From assembly GCA_964007475.1 (NCBI GenBank), contig OZ023275.1, positions 13,991,829 through 14,055,828 on the forward strand: a stretch of 64,000 bases of DNA, written 5' to 3'. This document shows positions 37,301-49,324 of the stretch, one piece after another. The translations under genes and the position numbers were made by a program. The first letter of the stretch is position 1. Each line of letters begins with the position of its first letter. The notes beneath the pieces were generated by a model. The model had not been told where the DNA came from. It was given only the letters and a program-made list of their open reading frames with translations, and did not search any database. This DNA is from Hybos culiciformis (Eukaryota > Arthropoda > Insecta > Diptera > Hybotidae).

Positions 37301-39881
37301 TACAAATAATAATTATATTCAGCTGATCAAAAAAAAAAAAATAAAGAAATATTTTCCAATATTATCGTTTTAATATGTTTTTATCTTATTAATAGCTCTG
37401 TGTCTCTGTTAGGTGTCATGAAAATTTACAAAATACATATTAATGAATTCATTTAAATAATCCCAATAACCGCAGACAATGCAAGAAAAAATTAATTTAT
37501 GCACATCGAATAATTTTTAAAATTATATTATAGATTTAATTTTAAAACAGATATGTATAATAAAGTTTAACTTCCTAATTTATAATGTTTGTTCAACTGC
37601 GGAATTCGAACTTGACGTTTTATAGTATTTTCCGGTTATTTTTAAAATAAAAATTTTGTATGAAAAAAGAGAAATTATATTTTAAATTTTTTTTAATTCA
37701 ATAAATTCAATGATCAATGCCAAACGAAGACGAAGATCTTTCTTAATTCAAAAATTAAAAAGAAGGCCAAAAACTCTCTTAATCAAAATTATATATTTGT
37801 CTTATCTTTGTTTTAATAGATAATTTTTTTTTTTATTTTTCATTTTTATTTACTATAGAATTTATATACATAATCTTTTAAAACTTATTATTATTAATAA
37901 TATACTTAATTCATGTTATTATTATAACATTTATAAGTATTTAATTTTTCAATATTTATTCAATGAAAACAAAAAGCTTTAATTAACCCTTTTCAGCCGA
38001 ATGTTGAATTTCTGTATTTTGTTCGAAAAATGTGATTTTTTTCTTACATTTTGATTTAAACCCGCAAAAACCACAAAAAATAAGAAAATGTTCACCCCCT
38101 TTAAATCCATTGGCGACTTATCGGCGAAAAAAAAATTTAAATAAATAAAATTATTTTTAAATTTGGTTTCCAATTCTTTTGTATGCAAAGAGGAAAATTT
38201 TATAAATTTTAAGATTTATGAAATTTTCCATTAATTTTTTGGAGAGACTTTGAGATTAAATGCCCACAACTTGTAGCCATTATACTTAAATCAGAATTAA
38301 GTTTTTAACGGTTAGAATCAATAATTATACATTATTTTGAGTTTCTAGAGTGATGCATGCATGATGTATTATTAAGCATCATTATTTTAATGACTGTTTT
38401 TATATGTTTACGTAATAAACTAGTTCATGAAATTATTCTATAAAACTAAAATCATTTCTTATTGAATAGTTTTTTTTTTTTGTACTGAAAATACAGATTT
38501 TTTTTGTAATGAATTTTAATTTTGATTGCATAATTTTAAAAAGTTGTAAATTAATATTCATCAATTAAAAAATATATTATATTATATTTAGAAAATATAA
38601 TATAAGGCCAGAGCAAGCACTATATTTTAAAAATGCCGTTTTTATATAAAAAGCGGATCAATATTGCGTCTCTCTTATCATGAAACTGTTTTTACATTAA
38701 CATGGATATATTTTATTATCTTTTAACTTTTAATTCCCAACATACTTCTAGCATCAATTTATCTGCTCGCTGATCTATTGGTTTCGATCTCTAAAGTTGT
38801 TCTGTCAATCTTACTTAACTTTTTGGAGGACAAAAATTTTACATTGGAATAGTTGAAAATAATAAGGTTTCAAATGAGCGCGTTATTTTTTTATATCAAA
38901 TTGGTCATCACAAGTGAACCGCGATATTATTAACGTCATACTTATGTTTTACCCAAAGTCATACATAATTTATATTTTCGTTCTCTAATTTACCACAAAA
39001 TGGAATGATTATTTTTTATTATGTTAATAAAGGTAGTTAGAACAAAAAGGTGAACAAAATGTGTTTTTTTGTAGTACAACGTTATTATATTATTTTTGTT
39101 TGAACAATGTAACGCACTTGAAATTATTTTATTTGTATTGTACCTACAATTTAAATTTAATTGTTGGAAATTTTCATTTATACTATAAAAATTTCCAGAA
39201 AATGTAGGTAGATAAAAAATAATAAAAACTGTAAAATTATGAGCTATTGAATAATTGTGATAACAAAAGGTAATGTTTGATAAGGATAAGGTTATTTTTC
39301 TGTTATAACTATACTGTATATTGAATTGTTGCTGACTAACAATATACATATTATTGTAGGTACATAAAATATATTATACTCTTATCATATTTTTACATGA
39401 TGACTCAAAAGAATTATATGATAGCTAACAATTTCGAGATCCTAATTTTATTTCCTCTCTATTGTGAATTTTTTACGCATTTATAGTAAGTAAAGAGGGA
39501 AAAAATTACGTATTCATTGTGAAAGGTTTGATTTTTCCTATAAATGATCATCTGGTGATAACAACACAATGGTTATTGTTTTAAAAGCTTATTTATGTAT
39601 ATTATTTACTTTTTAGGGCATAAGGCTTTTTTTTATATTTTGATAATAAACTAATTATTATATATATATATATTATAACATTATTATTATTATTATTTTT
39701 GAGTAATTATATATTTTATATTGAGTAGATACTACAATTTTTAATAGTGCCATGTAATTCATATCTACTAACTCTATATTACATATTTTATTAAAACATG
39801 AGGGCAAGTTTTCAATTGCATTAATTTTTTTATTGATTAACAGAGGTCGAAATATTTTTCACTTAGTTTAGTTTAACGAAT

Positions 39882-39903
39882 AATTGTAATTATAATTACA
39901 ATT
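39882..39903. repeat. Perfect 22-bp palindrome
   Basis: AATTGTAATTA followed immediately by its exact reverse complement TAATTACAATT. Confidence 0.85.
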
Positions 39904-40933
39904 GAATCTCCAACTTTATATCATAAAGTTAGTAAAACTATCAGGAAATATCAGCTGTCGGTGGTAGCTATATTTGTTGTACTACGAAACTAAATATTAT
40001 ATGAAAAATTTATTTAACCTCCCAATATCTTATTTAAAACGATTTTCTTAATGTAGCAGCTGCAGACCTTCTAAGCGTAAACTTTTTACCTTATTACCGA
40101 ACTGAACTTTGCTTTTAATTGAAATTTTATTTCCAGTATTCTTTTTTTCAGGCCGAAGACATGAAAACATAAGCCAAAGATTATATTAGAATTTTTGAAT
40201 TATTACTATAATTTTTAAAAAAAATTTAAAAACAAGAAAGTTAAATATACATATATATTTTAAATATGTATTGAATATTATATATATGTATTTTGCATAA
40301 AAAAAACATTGTGATTTAAAAAAAAATTAAAATCGAGATAAAATTATAATATTTTATCTTTACTTCTTATACACAAAGAATAATAATATTAAAAAAATAA
40401 AAAAAAGTTCATATATGAAATATGGGTACATTTTATGTTTCATTATAAAGTGTATTTGTATTTTAATTTTTTTTTTATTATTTTATTATATTATGACAAC
40501 CAAAGTATAGATCGTCAACCTTAGAATAAAATTCGTGCTTACGAGAATCTCAAAAGCTAAATGCCATAAAATTGAATATTTCTTCGTACGTGACTATAGT
40601 TAAAGTCACCGAGACGGCCAGAAACTCCAAATCATTCTTACACTATTCTGTAGTTTCAATAGAATTATAATAATTAATTTAGGTGTATAATAAAATACTA
40701 TTTCGTATAATATAGTAGTGCTAAAATAAATTATTTAATCATTATCATTGACAATTTTAGTTATTTTTTCATGCTCTATCTCGCCTTCGTTACCTATTAG
40801 AAAATGATTCATAATTTTATGGATTAAAATAGTATTTTTTTTCCAATATTTCATTTATTTCCGGAACTTCTAGTTTATCTCAAAATTCACTTTTATGCAT
40901 TACACATCATTGATTGAACTGATTTTACTAAAC

Positions 40934-41071
40934 CATACTATACTATACTGCATAATACTTTACTACACTACTATGCTCTACTGTACTATGCTATACTTTA
41001 CTATTCTATACTTTACTATGCCATAAATATACTTTACTATACTGTAATATACTTAACTATACTAAATACTA
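40934..41071. repeat. Degenerate ACTAT pentamer minisatellite
   Basis: About 138 bases built from ACTAT, ACTTT and ACTGT-type units, beginning CATACTATACTATACTG. It is interrupted but remains recognisable to about 41071. Confidence 0.85.
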
Positions 41072-43886
41072 TATAGAAGAGAAATTTAAAACTTTTTAAA
41101 TGTTGGTACTTTGTGGTAGGCATAAAATTGACTACCACTGCCTTTTAAAATACAAATACACCATTTTTACCTATACAATTTTATATTCCTTGCGGAATAA
41201 AAATAGAATGCATAATAATAATTCAAAATGCGACATAGAATGAAATATTTATTCAAGTAATGCTTATTTTTTTTTTGTACACGGGTGTATATATACATAA
41301 TTCGGTTAGCTCTAAAAAAAGCACCAGAAAATATAATAATACAATATTGTTTTCGCGACCAATTGTTTAAACACCTACACATATATGGTAAAAGCAGCAG
41401 CAAAAGCGTCAAATTGGTACAAAAAAAAAAAAAAGAAGAAAAAACGAAAATTATTTTTACTTATTTTATATTTACTTATTTATTTTTTTTTTTATTATTT
41501 TTAATGTGGGTACCTACAAAAACAACAGCAGGAAAAAAAATGGGATTATATTATTATAATAATAAAAAATAATAATAATGATGAAAAACATATGAAGAAA
41601 AAAAAAAATTGAATTGGAAACCTAAATTTTTCTTTTGAAGATAGAACAAAAAAAAATACATAGATATTTTTTTGTAGGTAAAAAAAATAAAACAAAGGGT
41701 TTCCAAAATTGGATAGATAAAGGTATACCTTTCAGACAAAATAATTCATTAATTTTTTTTTTAATTATATATTTTGTTATTCATAAAAATATAATCTAAT
41801 AAATAAATTATAGAAATTCTAATGAAGGATAAGTATTTTTGATTAAAATATTTCTTGGAAAAAATTTAATAAATTTAGAATTATATAAATTTAGAATTAT
41901 ATATCTGTATAAACAAAAAATAATACTCTTATCTTTAATTTTAACTACTTAAACGTTATTGAATTGTATGACTATATATGTTTCGGATTTTAATTTAAGA
42001 ATTTCTCCAGAACTCAATCTAGGCCTCATAATAATAGTCTTTTATTTATAATTAGATAATAATGCGATAAAAAATTGCTTTTATATATAACAAATAAATT
42101 TAATAAACTTTTTCTAATTGCAAACTGAAGGGATATTTAACTATATTTCTTGATTGCGAACATAATATCAATTAAAAAAGATAGTACAGGAGCTGTATCG
42201 TACCGTCATTATTGCATCTCATTTAACTATCTTTATAAGTTTAACCATTTATATTATACATAATAATAATAATAAAATAAAGTGTGATCTTCAATTTTAA
42301 AAACAAAATGCATAAAAGACTTTAAGCATCGCATAATCAATTTTATGCTAATTGCATTTTCAATTATATGAATTGCATATTTTTTCAATGTCAAACATTT
42401 AATTTAGATTTTAAATTCCCAAATGTGCATAATCTCGACAGAAAAAAAAATGCCAATAGTAAAATTATTTTTTGTATCATGAAAACTTTATTTTATGTAT
42501 TTTTCAAAGATCTTTCATATAACTACTTTACTTATTTATCTTTTAACTATAAATTCTTACTATTAGCCCTTTTATGATGTTTTATCATTTGTTAGTGTTT
42601 TTTTTAAATCAGTAATTTTCACATCAAGCCACAGAAATAATTTAAGAATGTTAATCAGAAAAAAATAAATAAAAAATAAAAAATTAACCAAATGATTATA
42701 ACAAAAATTCCATCGCGCATAAATTGCACCACATAACTAACCTAATATAATTTTCTGTTATTTGGGGTTTTTTATTTACAGTAGGTATAATATTAAATAA
42801 AAGAAAAACATATGTATTTGCTGTTGAATAAAGAAAATTTTATCGCAGGTAATTTTGAACAGGTAAAAAAAAAATAATATAAATATGTCTAATTTTTATT
42901 CAATGTAAAAGTAAATTTTAATCTTTTTTATTATTTCTTATACTTACTTAGGTTCATTTTACTAGAAATCAATAAAGGTCACAGGAAAAGAAATACATAA
43001 TAAAAAAAAACAGTCTCAAGTCTTGAAAGAGAAAGTATTGTTTACTTAATATAAGTAAATATAATTCAAATTAGTAAACATGAAATTCTGGTGTTAATTG
43101 TTATGCACTTAAGAGAATTATATTTTATGTGCATTACATATGAGTACAACTTATACATATACATAGATATGTGTTTATATTTCAGATTTAGGAATATTAT
43201 AAGATTTAACAATCTTCTAGATAATATTGTTCTTACATTTTTAATTTTTTTGACAGATTTATTATATACCTACATAGCAAAAATATAATATGCTATAAAT
43301 ACTTTATTTCTGTAAAAGTTGAAGCATGTAACAAAAAAAACTGTATAGTTATTTTATATATTTTAGTCATTAGAAACTAGTAATTAGAATTTTTCACATA
43401 ATAATATTGGAAAAATTATGTGCACCAGTCTATTAAAGTCTAATTAAATAGTTGATAGACATTATAATTTATTTATATTTATAATAAAATGTCTTTCTAA
43501 ATTGATTTATATTTCTAATATATGAATGTTTTTTATATATAAAATAACTATATTATTAAAACCTAAATTATATACTTTTTTTAAAAATATTTTGATAAAA
43601 ATTTTGCACAATCTACTAAAACTAAATTATTTCAGATTTATTAAATTTCTTCTGTCATTTCAATGGGAGAAAAAAAGTGTATGCATACATGCATTTTGAA
43701 AATATTATTTACATATTCTTGTTATACCTATTAATTATTTTATTTGATCGAACCCTGAGTAACTTATGTACATGTATGTAGTTAGATAGGTTTTTACATA
43801 TATTCGTAATTATTATAAACATACATTATGTATATACAAAATTAAATCAGTTATTGTTATAAAATCATAAGAAATAAATTTTCGTT

Positions 43887-43907
43887 ACGTCGACGTCGTC
43901 GTCGTTG
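43887..43907. repeat. Short GTC trinucleotide run with several CpGs
   Basis: ACGTCGACGTCGTCGTCGTTG, read in two parts (ACGTCGACGTC then GTCGTCGTTG). It includes the palindrome ACGTCGACGT and stands out from the CpG-poor surroundings. Confidence 0.75.
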
Positions 43908-46521
43908 TAGTTTCAAAAGAAAATTTTTTTTTCTTATGTTTACAAATTCATAGTACATAAAGGTATATTACTTAATCGCCTTAAAATGAATGAATGGTCA
44001 AAATTTTCAATGGAATAAGAATTTTTATTACATAAATAAAAAATTAATTCAATCCCAGTAAATTTATTTATTTAATATTTCAATAAAGAATTTACAATTT
44101 TATGTATCATAAATTATATTTTCGATTACAATGTTAAAATTATTTATTTTTATTATAGGTTGGAATTTTTTTTTTATTTTGGTAATTATAAAAAAAAAAA
44201 GTTGTATTACTAGAAATGTTAATAAAAAGATTATGAAAAACTTATCTATAAAAATTGTATTTGAAAGTCCACCACATACAATTTTAATGTAATGTTCGTT
44301 TAGAAACAAAGAAATGCAGTCAAAGTTTAAAATTTAGGCTTATAAATATCTGTATGGTGTTTATATAATTAGTATTATATAAAATAATATTATCTTTTTT
44401 AATAATAATTTCACCTATATATTTTCAAGGATAATCACTAGATTACTGCGTGGTACGAATGTAACATATATATAATAGTGAGAGTCCTGTTCGTTCGAGT
44501 TTGCTTATACTTTGTGTATTATATTATACCAGAACCATGAACTGAGATCTTCAAAAGATTATAGGGAATTTAGAGTTAACGCACTAAAGCTTCTAGCTAA
44601 GAAGTTTATAATGTTTTTATTTGATTTCTCGCATAAACTTTTATACTTAAATAAGTCTTTATTGGATAAGAAAAAAATTGTTTGAATTTAAAAAAAACAT
44701 CATTGCAATTGTATCATTCTATTCTATTTTTATCGGACTGATTTTTATACCCAAAAAAAAAATAATTCAAGTGTAATAAAAAAAATCAATAATTAAGTAA
44801 TTTATTATGGAAAATTTTTTTTTGTGATTCTTTCTATAATGTCAAGTTCAAGGATATAATTTAACTTATAGTAAATAATATTCAAATTACCAATAGAATA
44901 CTGAAAATCTATAACGATATTTATGCAAATATTGCTTTAATAAGAATCCAATTAAAGTAGTTTAAGAAATTAAACTTTCGTAGGTACATATTTAAAATAA
45001 AGCTATTTTTAGTATATTTTGTTCGCTCGCACCACACAGGCCTTTTATCTTTCATTAGTTGTCTAAACACTACTGTAATAATTTACAATCATATATTATA
45101 TATGTAACTTAAATTCTCCATATCATATTAATTGATATTTGATGAACATAAACTTAATATAACTCTTTGGCTACGTAGAACCCCTTTTTAATTTCACAGG
45201 TAATATTAATAAAAAAAATAAAAAATAAAAAAACAATATTTACCAAATTCTTGTATAATTTCAGGTGTATCCAATTAAAAGTTTAATAAATTTTTTTTTT
45301 TTTGTTTAAAATATTATGAATTCAATTTTTCAAAATTGAAATTTATTTTTTTTTTATTATTTTATTAAATTTCAAATTATCCCGCCTTTGTTTCAATTAA
45401 TTCAGTTCGTTTTTATATTTAGATTACATATAAAAAAAAAAACCATCAAAAAGTTATAAAAAAAAACGTTAGGTAGTTAAAAACTAAAAAAAAAACACAA
45501 ATTTTTAAGAAGTCATTTAAAAAATAATAATAAAAACAAATTCAAATAAAAATTAATCAAAAAAAAAGTATGGAAAATTTTATTAAATATGAAATTTCAA
45601 AACAACTTGTTATGTCTATTTCTCAATGAATGAGAATTAAAAAAACAAACCGCGTGTATATGTTCCTATATACTGAACAATAAAGCCGCCAAAGTAAAAC
45701 TAAAAGATACGAGGCAACAAAAACGTAAAAAATATTTTTTTTCTGCCTCCACAAATATTGTTTTTGTCCCGCCAAGTGAAAAAAATATAAAACAATCGAA
45801 CAAACTTAAAACGTTTAGTATTTTTTAATTAACAACATTTTAGATATATTTATATTATATTTAAAATATTAGTAATTGAAATTGAAAACAATGTTCAGAA
45901 TTTAATTATTTAGTTAATTTCGCCAATAGACAGACAATATTTTTTATATACATATTTAATTTGTTATTTTTACATTAATTTACTACAATAATTTATTACA
46001 TATGATGACGTGTAGATCTTGAAATAAACTCTTGTATGAAAAATTAGTTAAGAATAGAGATCTTAAAATTAAATTATAAAATATTTTTGTAAAAAATAAG
46101 TTGTTAACTTTGAAAATAATCTAGTTCAAGATCGAAACGTCGTATACCTACGATAAGTAAAAACTTTCAGTAAATTAAACGCATATCTACAATCAAAGTA
46201 CTTTAGAGTACAAATTCAATTTATAATAATTACATATAATTTTAATCTTTATATAAATGAAAAACACTGACTGGAAAATAAAAAGGTCAATACTTTTCCA
46301 ATTATTGGATTGTGTTAACCACAATAATAAAGTCTCTCTGAGCAGGTAAAAAGTATAAGAATAAGCTAATAAGATAATGCATATGTAGGTAAAATGAAAA
46401 TAATAATAATAATGCTGAAAAAGTTAATAAAAGGTTTCAATTTTCTTACTAATACTTCGTAAAACTACGCTAGTGAAAAAAGAGAGGAAATTTATGACGC
46501 TGATCAAAATAATTTTTGAAT

Positions 46522-46797
46522 TCAATTTATGCACTTACAGAATTTACGTAAAAAGGCCAATGTAACGAATTTTGATTGACAAAAATTATGCTTAGCAGCA
46601 TAATCTACCAATAAAAATCGAATAGGTATAAATGCTGATTTACGAATAAAATAATACTTTTCAAAAAGTGTATAACAATTTTCGAAATATTCACCCTTCA
46701 TCATCGGAAAGTAATGAATGAGGACACTAAAACTTGACCACAAATTTTGATGAACCTTTTCCAAAAATTTACCAATAATTTTTTGTTCCGTATTACA
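46522..46797 (-). other. Candidate orphan exon or decayed coding fragment, function unknown
   Basis: The minus strand is open for 91 codons here, with a more mixed amino-acid composition than neighbouring chance frames (it contains VHQNLWSSFSVLIHYF and FIPIRFLLVDYAAKHNF). A perfect donor, TTCT/GTAAGT, would end an exon at 46539. The upstream limit is a stop at about 46798-46800, and no good acceptor or initiating ATG context was found between it and the body of the frame. Not recognised as any family. It could be an exon of an unseen gene, a transposon remnant or chance. Confidence 0.25.
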
Positions 46798-47439
46798 TTA
46801 AGATAAAATTATTTCTGTTTTCAAGCAGTTTGTAATTATAATTTATAATCCAAAAAGATATACCTATCTGTAGTGTAGCTAAGAAAGTAAAACTTTAATG
46901 AAAGTTAAAGTAAATTGTCTATTTAAATGAGCTAAAATTGACTACCTACTCCTCAGCTTTAGTTCACTTTGCCAATAAATTCTTTTAAAATCGGGAAAAA
47001 AAATAACTTCACTAAACATAAGAAATGGGGCCATAAAATGACTTTCTATCACTTGCAAAAATGAAATGAAAGAATTAAGTTTATGGCCCATTTTTTTAAA
47101 TTATTATTTTGTACAAAATTAAAATATAAATACCAATAGTTTCTTCACTTTTGTTTTTTTTGACACTCACACAAATCCCGCTTTCGGCAAAGGATTCGTA
47201 TTTCCGGTTTACAGTTCAACATAAAGTATAATAACAAAGGAAACTATTAAAAGGATTAAAAGCTTCAAAATAGTAAGTTTTTTTTTTTTTAATTCTAATT
47301 CTAATGTACTTTCTTAGTTTATAATTTTTGTCACTATAAATTATTTATATGGGCCACCGTATTTCATGTATTCTAAAGAAACTAATTTAACAGAAACAAT
47401 TTTCATCATCAAACTGTTATTTTGTTTTAAACATTAAAA
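46798..47439. other. Region upstream of SmG without a recognised gene
   Basis: Contains a 12-bp-arm hairpin (ATGGGGCCATAAA at 47025-47037 with TTTATGGCCCAT at 47080-47091) and a CpG-containing patch at 47175-47215 with CCGGAAAT on the minus strand, an ETS-type core. No exon was seen. Confidence 0.5.
47025..47091. repeat. Inverted repeat around GGGCCATAAA
   Basis: The arms pair over 12 bases with a single bulged G; the spacer is 42 bases. It may be a tiny element or simple hairpin; no target duplication was seen. Confidence 0.6.
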
Positions 47440-47548
47440 AAATCAGGAACACCGACAACACCGTTGTTGTTGCTAATATTTTGTACTGTATCGCTGCCGG
47501 CTGACACCGCGTCGCATCACATGTGGCTGCACTGTGTAGTTTAATCGC
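47440..47548. promoter_or_regulatory. G+C-richer block upstream of SmG, possible promoter
   Basis: This stretch contains several CpGs (for example CTGCCGGCTGACACCGCGTC) in otherwise extremely A/T-rich DNA. It continues, after the hAT insertion, into a similar block at 47947-47975 (CACACATCGCATCGC). Together they look like the original SmG promoter or 5' untranslated region, now split by the 382-bp insertion. No TATA box or initiator can be assigned with confidence. Confidence 0.35.
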
Positions 47549-47556
47549 ATTCAAAC
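47549..47556. repeat. Target-site duplication, left copy (ATTCAAAC)
   Basis: Left copy of the 8-bp direct repeat flanking the hAT-type element; the right copy is at 47939-47946 and is identical. Confidence 0.85.
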
Positions 47557-47938
47557 CAGCGTTACCAACTTAGGGGTTTTCCCCCTAGATTTAGGGGTTT
47601 TTTTTGTTGACAGAGGAATTTTTAGGGGGTAATTTGTTTCAGGGGTTTTTTTAGGGGTATGATGTATGATTTTAAAAGCGAAGATTTAGATGACATTTGT
47701 AATATTTTTGATTGCATTTCATAAGATACCTTATCTGCTAATTGTATTATAAATAAATAATTTTATTAAACCACATAATTTACGATGTGCGTTATATATT
47801 TTTCTTCAAGCATCTATTTGAAATCGTCATAGGTATATAAGTATAGCTGTTATAATATGTATAAAAAAAAATTTAGGGGCTTTTAGGGGGAAATTTTATT
47901 TTTTTAGGGGGAAACATTTGAAAAGGTTGGTAACCCTG
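47557..47938. mobile_element. Non-autonomous hAT-type element, 382 bp, in the SmG 5' flank
   Basis: The ends are CAGCGTTACCAAC on the left and GTTGGTAACCCTG on the right, inverted repeats matching at 12 of 13 bases. The element is flanked on both sides by the same 8 bases, ATTCAAAC (47549-47556 and 47939-47946). An 8-bp target duplication with termini starting CAG is the signature of the hAT superfamily. No transposase frame is present, so it would depend on a transposase in trans. Next to the termini it carries repeated TTTAGGGG-type motifs (47570-47660 and 47873-47915), arranged like subterminal transposase-binding repeats. Its right end is about 140 bases upstream of the SmG ATG, so it lies in the promoter or 5' untranslated region. 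Confidence 0.88.
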
Positions 47939-47946
47939 ATTCAAAC
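47939..47946. repeat. Target-site duplication, right copy (ATTCAAAC)
   Basis: Right copy of the 8-bp direct repeat flanking the hAT-type element. Removing the element and one copy leaves a continuous upstream region that is notably richer in G+C than its surroundings. Confidence 0.85.
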
Positions 47947-48079
47947 TCACACATCGCATCGCAGTATTTGCCGAAATAAATATTTTTAATTTTTAATATT
48001 TCGCTGATTTTCTTTATTTTGGCAATTTTAAATTAATTTTTCAATCAATAAAAATACTAATTACTAATTTCTTTTTAAA

Positions 48080-49201
48080 ATGTCTAAAGCTCATCCTCCA
48101 GAATTAAAAAAGTGAGTAGCTATATTACCAAAAAAAAATAAATAAAATATTTACCTCCTAATCGTTTAGCTTGTAAAATATAAACCTGAAAAAGCATTTT
48201 TAGGTTAACAAAATGCCTACCTAACTAGTATCTATTTACCTATTAAAAAACATCAGCTAAGCCTTAGTCATTCGTAAATGGTAAAATAAAATAATGATAA
48301 CGAATTTCAATTGATGAATAAGTTTTATGCTCTACCGTCCAAGTTAATTATGGTAACGGAGAGTAAAAATATCCTGTGTCGAACTTGTAAGATAAAAAGA
48401 TACCTCTCAGATGCCTTCATCTTACTAACCTACCTACTTGACTGATTGATTATATAATTTTTTCTTTAATTTTAGATTCATGGAAAAACGTATGATGATC
48501 AAATTGAATGCAGGTCGTACAGTAACTGGTATTTTGAGAGGTTTTGATCCCTTCATGAATGTTGTTATTGATGAAGCTATCGAGGATTGTCGTGATGGTC
48601 AACGAAATAATATAGGAATAGTTGTAAGTTTAGTAATCCATTATGAAATATATTGGTTTTACAATCAAGTAAAATACCTATAAAAATATTGAGTGTTAAA
48701 CTATTTTTTCATTATATTAAGAACTAAGCGATTAATAAGAGAGCGTTCTCTCGTATAATTTTAATTCTATGAAAAAATTATTCGGTCTTTTCTATGCAGC
48801 ACAGTTTGTACCTGCTTATCATGAAAATTTTTTTTTTTCGAAGTTTATCATTAATAATAATTAGTAATTTGGAACTTCACTTAAGGTAACTAATTTTGTT
48901 ATACAAGTTAAAAGTTATAACACTGCACGAAATAATTCAGGATTTATCAATTAAAGAAATAAGTCGTGTAAACATTATAGTAGATTATGCAACATGATAC
49001 TAGTCGTTGATGTAGTATAATTGAAATTTTGTTAGTGAAAATGAAACATTTCTTGGATATACCAATTCATCAAAATTAATTCTAATACCGTAACGTAATC
49101 TACATTAATGCATTCCATATTAACCTTTTATTTTTGTTGTTTAATTTTAGGTAATTAGAGGTAACAGTATAGTTATGGTAGAGGCACTGGATCGAGTGTA
49201 A
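48080..49201 (+). CDS. SNRPG: Small nuclear ribonucleoprotein G (SmG), complete, three coding exons
   Basis: SmG is one of the seven Sm proteins that form the heteroheptameric ring around the U-rich Sm site of U1, U2, U4 and U5 snRNAs, acting in spliceosome assembly in cytoplasm and nucleus. Coding exons are 48080-48111, 48476-48623 and 49151-49201. They join in frame (phases 2 and 0) to give 76 residues, the usual length of the family. The protein starts [16 protein letters not shown]. It shows the Sm1 segment with [19 protein letters not shown] and the Sm2 segment with [13 protein letters not shown], containing the conserved RGN RNA-contact motif. Donors are GTGAGT and GTAAGT. Intron 1 has a textbook branch site (TACTAAC, about 48423-48429) and a TTTTAG acceptor. 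The ATG is the only plausible start and is preceded by AAA. The gene is convergent with the NFAT gene, and a hAT-like element lies about 140 bp upstream of the start. The paralogue LSm7 is excluded by the G-type sequence. Confidence 0.97.
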
Positions 49202-49294
49202 CAATGAAGAACCTATATTTGAATTTGATTTTTCTAATTATATTTAATTAAGAAATAATGAATAAGTGTAACTTAAGTAATATTAAATATAATT

Positions 49295-49300
49295 AATAAA
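49295..49300 (+). terminator. Probable polyadenylation signal of SmG (AATAAA)
   Basis: A canonical AATAAA hexamer lies 94 bases past the SmG stop codon, within a short A/T-rich 3' untranslated region. It is the first AATAAA after the stop. In DNA this A/T-rich the hexamer is common by chance, so the call rests on position. Confidence 0.5.
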
Positions 49301-49324
49301 ATTTATTGGTACATGAAAATAATT

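Larger units (their letters stand above)
20202..46521. other. 26-kb stretch without a recognised gene
   Basis: Dominated by A and T runs, AAT/ATT microsatellites (for example 20990-21007, 28525-28543, 33897-33913) and short chance frames of up to about 119 codons, whose composition is what this base content gives at random. Supported structures are the hairpin pair at 31272-31366, the 22-bp palindrome at 39882-39903, the ACTAT minisatellite at about 40934-41071 and a CpG-rich trinucleotide run at 43887-43907. It could be intergenic or a giant intron of an unseen gene. Confidence 0.55.

Noticed and set aside
38990..39349. 119-codon minus-strand frame
   Set aside because: Composition (Asn, Ile, Tyr, Phe) is what random A/T-rich DNA yields, and one or so frame of this size is not surprising in 64 kb.
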